This document shows positions 59,840 to 64,000 of a DNA stretch of 64,000 bases, in pieces. The DNA is taken from the NCBI RefSeq assembly GCF_022811645.1, contig NZ_CP094534.1, forward strand, positions 2,666,001 through 2,730,000. The letters run 5' to 3'. The first letter of the stretch is position 1; the number at the start of each line of letters is the position of its first letter. The DNA is from Hymenobacter monticola (lineage in GTDB: Bacteria; Bacteroidota; Bacteroidia; Cytophagales; Hymenobacteraceae). A program made the translations under genes and the position numbers. The notes under the pieces were generated by a model that was not told where the DNA came from, made no database searches, and worked only from the letters and a program-made list of their open reading frames with translations.

Positions 59840-60435
59840 GATACAAAAAAGATGGATGGGCCTTTAACGGCAAAAAGAGGCGCGACGGCCAGCCCAGGAG
59901 CCGGGCAAGAGGTTTTAAGGCAAGCTTCGCGCCACAAGCCACGGAATGGCAGTGAAATAATATGTGCCCCGACAGAAGCGTTGATGGTCAGCGTGCTGTC
60001 CGTTGTGCGGCACTGCTTTTCTCATTCCAGCTAAGCCTGGATTGAATGGTTGACCACGTTGCGCAAGATGGATTGCCGGAATAGCCGGCGGCAATGGAGC
60101 GCCTTTGGGGCAAGAGCGTTGCGCACCCGACTGCGGAGGCCGTACTTTGGGGTCACCAAAGCCACTCTACTCATTGCTTGCCGCTGGGCCACGGCTGCCA
60201 AGCCCATCCTTCAGCGCCGACATAGAGCGCCTTAAGCGCTAATAGGCAATTGGCCAGTGGATTAGCTAATGGACAAGTGTCTGATTAGCTCCTTTCGCTT
60301 TCCCAACTGATTCTGAAATTGGTCTGCATCATCGCCAGCCCAGCCGGCCCCAAGAAAATTCAGCTTCACCACCTGGCCGAAGCCAGTCACTACCAAAGGC
60401 CCAGCCGCAAGGGACGGGCCGGTCAGTAATCGCAC
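59840..60435. other. Gene-poor segment
   Basis: About 600 bp without a convincing gene. Short ORFs here lack start context and homology. Weak local palindromes exist (for example ATTGCCG..CGGCAAT near 60070) but no terminator, promoter or repeat arm of the kinds seen elsewhere. It could contain decayed sequence. Confidence 0.5.
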
Positions 60436-61470
60436 ATGTACAAAGCACTCGTCAAACCTGCCCTCTTCACCCTCGACGCCGAGCGCGCCCACCATTTGGT
60501 TTTCGACAACCTGCGGCGGGCGGCCCGCGTGCCGGGGACCAAGGCCATGCTCCGGGCTATGTACGATTTTCAGCACCCGAGTTTGGCCCGGGAGGTATTG
60601 GGGCTGAAATTTCCGAACCCGGTGGGGTTGGCGGCGGGGCTTGATAAAAACGCGGCCCTGACCGATGAACTGGCTACGCTGGGCTTCGGCTTTGTGGAAA
60701 TCGGGACGGTGACGCCCCGGCCGCAGGCCGGCAACCCGCAGCCGCGCTTGTTCCGCCTGCCGCAGGACGAGGCCTTGGTCAACCGCATGGGTTTCAACAA
60801 CGACGGCGCGGCGGTAGTGGCCGCGCGGCTGGCGCGGCGCCGGAACCGGCAGCTCATCATCGGCGGCAACATTGGCAAGAACAAGGACACGCCCAACGAG
60901 CGCGCCGCCGAGGACTACGTGGCCTGTTTTGAAGCCCTGGCCGAGCAAGTCGACTACTTTGTGGTGAACGTGAGCTCGCCCAATACGCCCAACCTGCGCC
61001 AGCTGCAGGAGAAAAAACCGCTCATTGAGTTGCTGCAGCAGGTGCAGGAACGGAACCTGAACCGCGCCCGGCCGCGCCCCCTGCTGCTGAAAATAGCCCC
61101 GGACCTGACCGATTCGCAGCTGGACGACATCCTCGACATCGCCCGCGAAACCAAGCTCAGCGGGCTGGTTTCCACCAACACCACCATCAGCCGGGAGGGC
61201 CTGGCCACGGATGCCGGGCAGGTAGCCGCGCTGGGGGCAGGCGGCCTGAGCGGGCGGCCGCTGCGGGCGCGCGCCACCGAGGTTATCCGCTACCTGCACC
61301 GGCGCAGCGAGGGGGCGCTGCCCATCATCGGCGCCGGCGGCATTCACTCCGCGGCCGATGCGCAGGAAAAATTAGCCGCGGGCGCGTCGCTCATTCAGCT
61401 TTACACCGGCTTTATCTATGAAGGTCCGGCGCTGGTGAGCCGGATAAATAAGTCGTTGGTGCAAGCCTAG
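60436..61470 (+). CDS. pyrD: Dihydroorotate dehydrogenase (quinone), class 2
   Basis: A 344-residue flavoprotein that oxidises dihydroorotate to orotate in pyrimidine synthesis and passes electrons to membrane quinone. The class 2 N-terminal extension (YKALVKPALFTLDAERAHHLVFDNL) is present, then FPNPVGLAAGLDKNAAL, the active-site serine segment FVVNVSSPNTPNLRQLQ, VSTNTTISRE, and GAGGIHSAADAQEKL with the flavin phosphate site. pyrB and pyrC follow after a 660-bp gap with a promoter-like and structured leader sequence, so three of six de novo pyrimidine steps lie here. Confidence 0.95.
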   Translation: MYKALVKPALFTLDAERAHHLVFDNLRRAARVPGTKAMLRAMYDFQHPSLAREVLGLKFPNPVGLAAGLDKNAALTDELATLGFGFVEIGTVTPRPQAGNPQPRLFRLPQDEALVNRMGFNNDGAAVVAARLARRRNRQLIIGGNIGKNKDTPNERAAEDYVACFEALAEQVDYFVVNVSSPNTPNLRQLQEKKPLIELLQQVQERNLNRARPRPLLLKIAPDLTDSQLDDILDIARETKLSGLVSTNTTISREGLATDAGQVAALGAGGLSGRPLRARATEVIRYLHRRSEGALPIIGAGGIHSAADAQEKLAAGASLIQLYTGFIYEGPALVSRINKSLVQA

Positions 61471-61544
61471 CCGGCAGGCTGTTGTCATTGCCAAAACCTA
61501 GCGGGAATGCTCCTGAAACACGGGCTTAATCGCGCCCGGTGGGG

Positions 61545-61609
61545 CCTTACGAAAACGAAGCAGCCCCTGAAATACCAAGTACTTGAGGGGCTGCTTCGTT
61601 TTCGTAAGG
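61545..61609. terminator. 24-bp perfect hairpin after pyrD
   Basis: Bases 61545-61568 and 61586-61609 are exact reverse complements over 24 bp (CCTTACGAAAACGAAGCAGC.. and its complement). It lies 75 bp past the pyrD stop codon. No long T-run follows, so mRNA 3'-end stabilisation is as likely as termination. Confidence 0.75.
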
Positions 61610-61826
61610 CAGTGGCTCAGCCGCCGAGGCGGGCGAAATAAAGAGCCAAAGTTAAGGCCCATTGTGCTTGCGTAGCAATGGCTTACGCGGACTGTGATTT
61701 TTTTCGGGGGCGGAAGGATTGACAAAGAGCGCGTGGTTTAGGCCGTTAAGTCGGAAATAAAAGTTGAAAGAGCGGGCCCGAAAAAAAATTAACATTACCA
61801 ATGAATAGCCCGGCTTAACAATTCCG

Positions 61827-61834
61827 TAGTTTTG
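61827..61834 (+). promoter_or_regulatory. TAGTTTTG -7 box upstream of the pyrB leader
   Basis: A good TAnnTTTG match about 300 bp before pyrB. No clear -33 TTG is found. A transcript from here would begin near 61839 and run through the structured segment to the terminator at 61984-62011. Confidence 0.55.
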
Positions 61835-61838
61835 CACC

Positions 61839-62011
61839 ATGCTTCAACCAAAATACCTGTTGATGAAGCGCGGAACCTTGCTCGGCTGGGACCCGCGGGA
61901 GGACCGGAAGGTCCTCACCGCCGTCGGTTTTTCCGATTTCGCCGCAGGTGTTTCTGTTATTTTTTCTGCTTGTTGCCCCGCTGCCGTTTCGGATTCCGAA
62001 GCGGTTTTTTT
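61839..62011 (+). ncRNA. Candidate structured leader or small RNA upstream of pyrB
   Basis: About 170 nt with several strong local helices: a 7-bp stem capped by a GGAA tetraloop (GAGGACC-GGAA-GGTCCTC, 61899-61916), a TCGG/CCGA hairpin near 61923-61935, and an intrinsic terminator (CCGTTTCGG..CCGAAGCGG then seven T, 61984-62011). An ORF of 60 codons (61839-62021) runs through the terminator and has its stop codon after the T-run, so full translation is unlikely. A pyrimidine-responsive attenuator or an independent small RNA are the main options. Confidence 0.5.
61984..62011 (+). terminator. Intrinsic terminator in the pyrB leader
   Basis: A 9-bp stem with one G-U pair (61984-61992 with 61996-62004), 3-nt loop and seven consecutive T. 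It lies 120 bp before the pyrB ATG. Confidence 0.82.
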
Positions 62012-62131
62012 ATGCCCGTGAAGTTTGGCTGACGCCCACAGCCAGGCGAGGCATGCGGTGTAAGCGCTTTAAGAACAGCTCAACTACCGTTCCTCTTTTT
62101 TAATCCCACACTAATCTTCCTCCGCTTCGGT

Positions 62132-63112
62132 ATGGCACGTAAAGACCTCCTCGACATCGCCTCGCTGCACCGTGAGGAAATCGAGTTTTTGCTCGACCAA
62201 TCCACGTCCTTTAAAAAGCTGTTCACCCGCTCGGTGAAAAAAATCCCGGCGCTGGAGGGCAAGTCGGTGCTCATGCTTTTCTACGAGGCCAGCACGCGCA
62301 CGCACTCGTCGTTCGAGGTGGCGGCCAAGCGCCTCTCGGCAGAGGTCACGAACTTCAATGTCGACCACTCCTCCATCACCAAGGGCGAGTCGGTGCGCGA
62401 GACCATTGAGACGCTCCAGGCCATGCGCACCGACTACATTGTGGTGCGCCACAGCCATTCGGGCCTGCCCGGCATGATTGCCCGCCAAACCACGGCGGCG
62501 GTCATCAACGCCGGCGACGGGGCCCACGAGCACCCCACCCAGGCGTTGCTCGACGCTTTCACCATCAAGGAAAAATTTCCCGACCCCCGCGGCAAAAAGG
62601 TCCTCATCATCGGCGACATTCTGCACTCCCGCGTGGCGCGCTCCACCAGCACGCTGCTGCAAAAGCTGGGCGTGGAGGTGGCCTACCTCGGGCCGGGCTC
62701 GCTGGTGCCCAAGTACGTGCCGGCCACCATTCCGCGCTTCACCGACTACGAGGCGGCCATGGCCTGGGGGCCCGACGTGGTGTACCTGCTTCGCGTGCAG
62801 CTGGAACGCCAGGACGTGCAGTTTTTCCCCAGCGTGCGCGAATACCACCGCGTCTACGGCATCACCAATACCCGGCTGGCCGAAATCAGCGACCGGGGCC
62901 TCTACATCATGCACCCGGGCCCCGTGAACCGCGGGGTGGAACTGTGCGACGCCGTGATGGACTATGAGCGCAGCCTCATCACCAACCAGGTCGAAAACGG
63001 GATTTCCGTGCGCATGGCCGTGCTCGACTGGCTTACGCCGGGCGGGGATTTTCCGCGGCAGGAATCGTATGTCGCCCCGCAGCGCGCCAACTCGACGGTA
63101 ATTATGCCCTGA
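62132..63112 (+). CDS. pyrB: Aspartate carbamoyltransferase catalytic subunit
   Basis: A 326-residue enzyme joining carbamoyl phosphate and aspartate, the first committed step of pyrimidine synthesis. The carbamoyl-phosphate loop is ASTRTHSSFE, the 80s-loop SSITKGES, then VVRHSHSGLPG, the HPTQALLDAF segment and MHPGPVNRGVEL are all in place. There is no pyrI regulatory subunit gene in the visible region. A structured leader with a terminator precedes it and pyrC follows by 77 bp, so this is a pyrBC operon likely subject to leader control. Confidence 0.95.
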   Translation: MARKDLLDIASLHREEIEFLLDQSTSFKKLFTRSVKKIPALEGKSVLMLFYEASTRTHSSFEVAAKRLSAEVTNFNVDHSSITKGESVRETIETLQAMRTDYIVVRHSHSGLPGMIARQTTAAVINAGDGAHEHPTQALLDAFTIKEKFPDPRGKKVLIIGDILHSRVARSTSTLLQKLGVEVAYLGPGSLVPKYVPATIPRFTDYEAAMAWGPDVVYLLRVQLERQDVQFFPSVREYHRVYGITNTRLAEISDRGLYIMHPGPVNRGVELCDAVMDYERSLITNQVENGISVRMAVLDWLTPGGDFPRQESYVAPQRANSTVIMP

Positions 63113-63189
63113 ACGCCGCGCGGCGACTGACTTCCTTTCTTAACCTTTATTTCCCAGAACCCTAGCGGGTTTACAGCAATTAGCACTTC

Positions 63190-64000
63190 ATGATTCTCCT
63201 TCAAAACGCCCGCATCGCCTCCGAAAACTCACCCACTCTGCTCGAGAGCGATGTCCTGATTGCCGAAGGAAAAATTCAGGACATGGGCAGCAAACTGGCC
63301 ATTCCCGAGGGGGCCCGCGTCATCGACGCGCGCGGTCGCATCCTGATGCCGGGCATGTTCGATGCCCACGTCCACTTCCGCGCTCCCGGCTTTGAGAACA
63401 AGGAAACCATCACCACGGGCAGCGAAGCGGCCATCAACGGCGGCGTGACCGGCGTGGTGATGATGCCCAACACCCGCCCGGCCCTCGACTCGGCCTCGGC
63501 GGTGGATGCGGTGCTCGAAAACGCGCGCCACCGGGCCCGCATTCCGGTGTACACGTCGGGCTGCGTGACCAAGAACCGCGAGGGCAAGGAGCTGGCCGAA
63601 ATCGAGGGCATGCGGGAACTCGGGGTGAAAATGCTCACCGACGACGGCGACACCACGGCCGACCCGGCCGTGCTGCTGCGGGCCATGCAGTACGCCACCG
63701 AGTTCGGGATGTTTTTTGCCAGCCACTGCGAAGTGCCGGAGCTGGCCGGGCCGCGCGCCCTCAACGAAGGCGTGATGAGCTACCGGCTCGGCATCAAGGG
63801 CTCGCCGGCCTGCGCCGAGGAAATCATCATCGACCGCGACATTCGCCTGGCCCGGGCGGCGGGAGCGCACGTGCACATTCAGCACGTGTCGAGCAAACTG
63901 GGCATGGAAACCATCCGCTGGTGGAAGTCGCGCGGCGACGTGAAGGTGACGGCCGAAGTGGCCCCGCACCACCTGCTGTTCACCGACGAGCACATCGGCG
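63190..64000 (+). CDS. pyrC: Dihydroorotase (partial, truncated by window end)
   Basis: The first 270 codons of an amidohydrolase-superfamily dihydroorotase, which cyclises carbamoyl aspartate to dihydroorotate. The N-terminal metal motif DAHVHFRAPG, substrate segment MMPNTRP, the metal-bridging lysine segment VKMLTDDGD, SHCE and the HIQHVSS histidine segment are visible. The reading frame is open to the last base, so the C-terminus lies outside the window. Motifs resemble class I (multifunctional CAD-like, PyrC of Gram-positive type) enzymes. It is the second gene of the pyrB operon. Confidence 0.93.
   Translation, partial: MILLQNARIASENSPTLLESDVLIAEGKIQDMGSKLAIPEGARVIDARGRILMPGMFDAHVHFRAPGFENKETITTGSEAAINGGVTGVVMMPNTRPALDSASAVDAVLENARHRARIPVYTSGCVTKNREGKELAEIEGMRELGVKMLTDDGDTTADPAVLLRAMQYATEFGMFFASHCEVPELAGPRALNEGVMSYRLGIKGSPACAEEIIIDRDIRLARAAGAHVHIQHVSSKLGMETIRWWKSRGDVKVTAEVAPHHLLFTDEHIG

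Noticed and set aside
60262..60435. Minus-strand extension past pyrD as a remnant gene
   Set aside because: The C-terminal part of the long antisense ORF has a plausible amino-acid mix, but no recognisable domain and no independent start.
61899..61916. GGAA-capped hairpin as a 4.5S SRP RNA
   Set aside because: The GGAA loop is shared, but the asymmetric internal loop with AGCAG that marks SRP helix 8 is missing.
61839..62021. 60-codon ORF upstream of pyrB as a protein gene
   Set aside because: Its last codons lie after an intrinsic terminator T-run, and the sequence reads as an RNA with several helices. It is kept as a leader or small-RNA candidate instead.

Overview
The window looks like chromosomal DNA from a high-GC member of the Bacteroidota, most likely Hymenobacter or a close relative (Cytophagales). 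The evidence is the GC-rich coding sequence, Bacteroidota-type promoters (a TTG box about 19-20 nt before TAnnTTTG, often only a few bases from the start codon), the absence of strong Shine-Dalgarno sequences, an isolated atpD-atpC pair with a short epsilon subunit, CTC-type L25, TypA, and many dispersed hairpin-forming intergenic repeats. The genus is an inference; no rRNA gene is present. Nearly all genes appear intact and no phage, transposase, IS element or CRISPR array was found.

Layout. 0-4.8 kb: a family-1 glycosidase diverging from an eda/dgoA-type aldolase, galactonate dehydratase and 2-dehydro-3-deoxygalactonokinase, which together form the lower De Ley-Doudoroff galactonate route. 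4.8-11 kb: a tripartite RND efflux operon in the order TolC, adaptor, pump, with repeat elements in both junctions and a tandem operator-like array upstream. 11-19.5 kb: alpha-2-macroglobulin lipoprotein, a small membrane protein and PbpC (periplasmic defence/peptidoglycan). 19.6-27.6 kb: miscellaneous genes (DUF4269, an AT-rich orphan, HAD phosphatase, CAT-like acetyltransferase, M28 peptidase, LysR regulator, threonine synthase, and a glycosyltransferase-deacetylase fusion). 27.5-32.5 kb: a tightly coupled four-gene cassette of a TPR-AAA+ ATPase and three TPR-membrane proteins, the best candidate here for an undescribed system. 32.6-39.2 kb: DUF167, a Nth-like glycosylase, a two-component pair, an rRNA/tRNA methyltransferase and hypothetical proteins. 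39.3-51 kb: housekeeping (typA, msrB, metG, pth, rplY, prs, tRNA-Gln) with DUF3050 and secreted or lipoprotein genes. 51-59.8 kb: atpDC, AI-2E family permease, trans-sulfuration enzyme, ThuA lipoprotein, SRPBCC-DoxX plus DUF4166, a desaturase. 60.4-64 kb: pyrD, then pyrB and a pyrC cut by the window end, preceded by a structured leader or small RNA with its own promoter and terminator.

The strongest non-coding signal is a population of long, often perfect inverted repeats in intergenic gaps. One family (a C-rich palindrome) has inserted in frame into pbpC. Another forms nested elements about 170-190 bp long in which outer arms enclose an intrinsic-terminator hairpin, and in one place a C-rich half-element lies inside the arms of another repeat.
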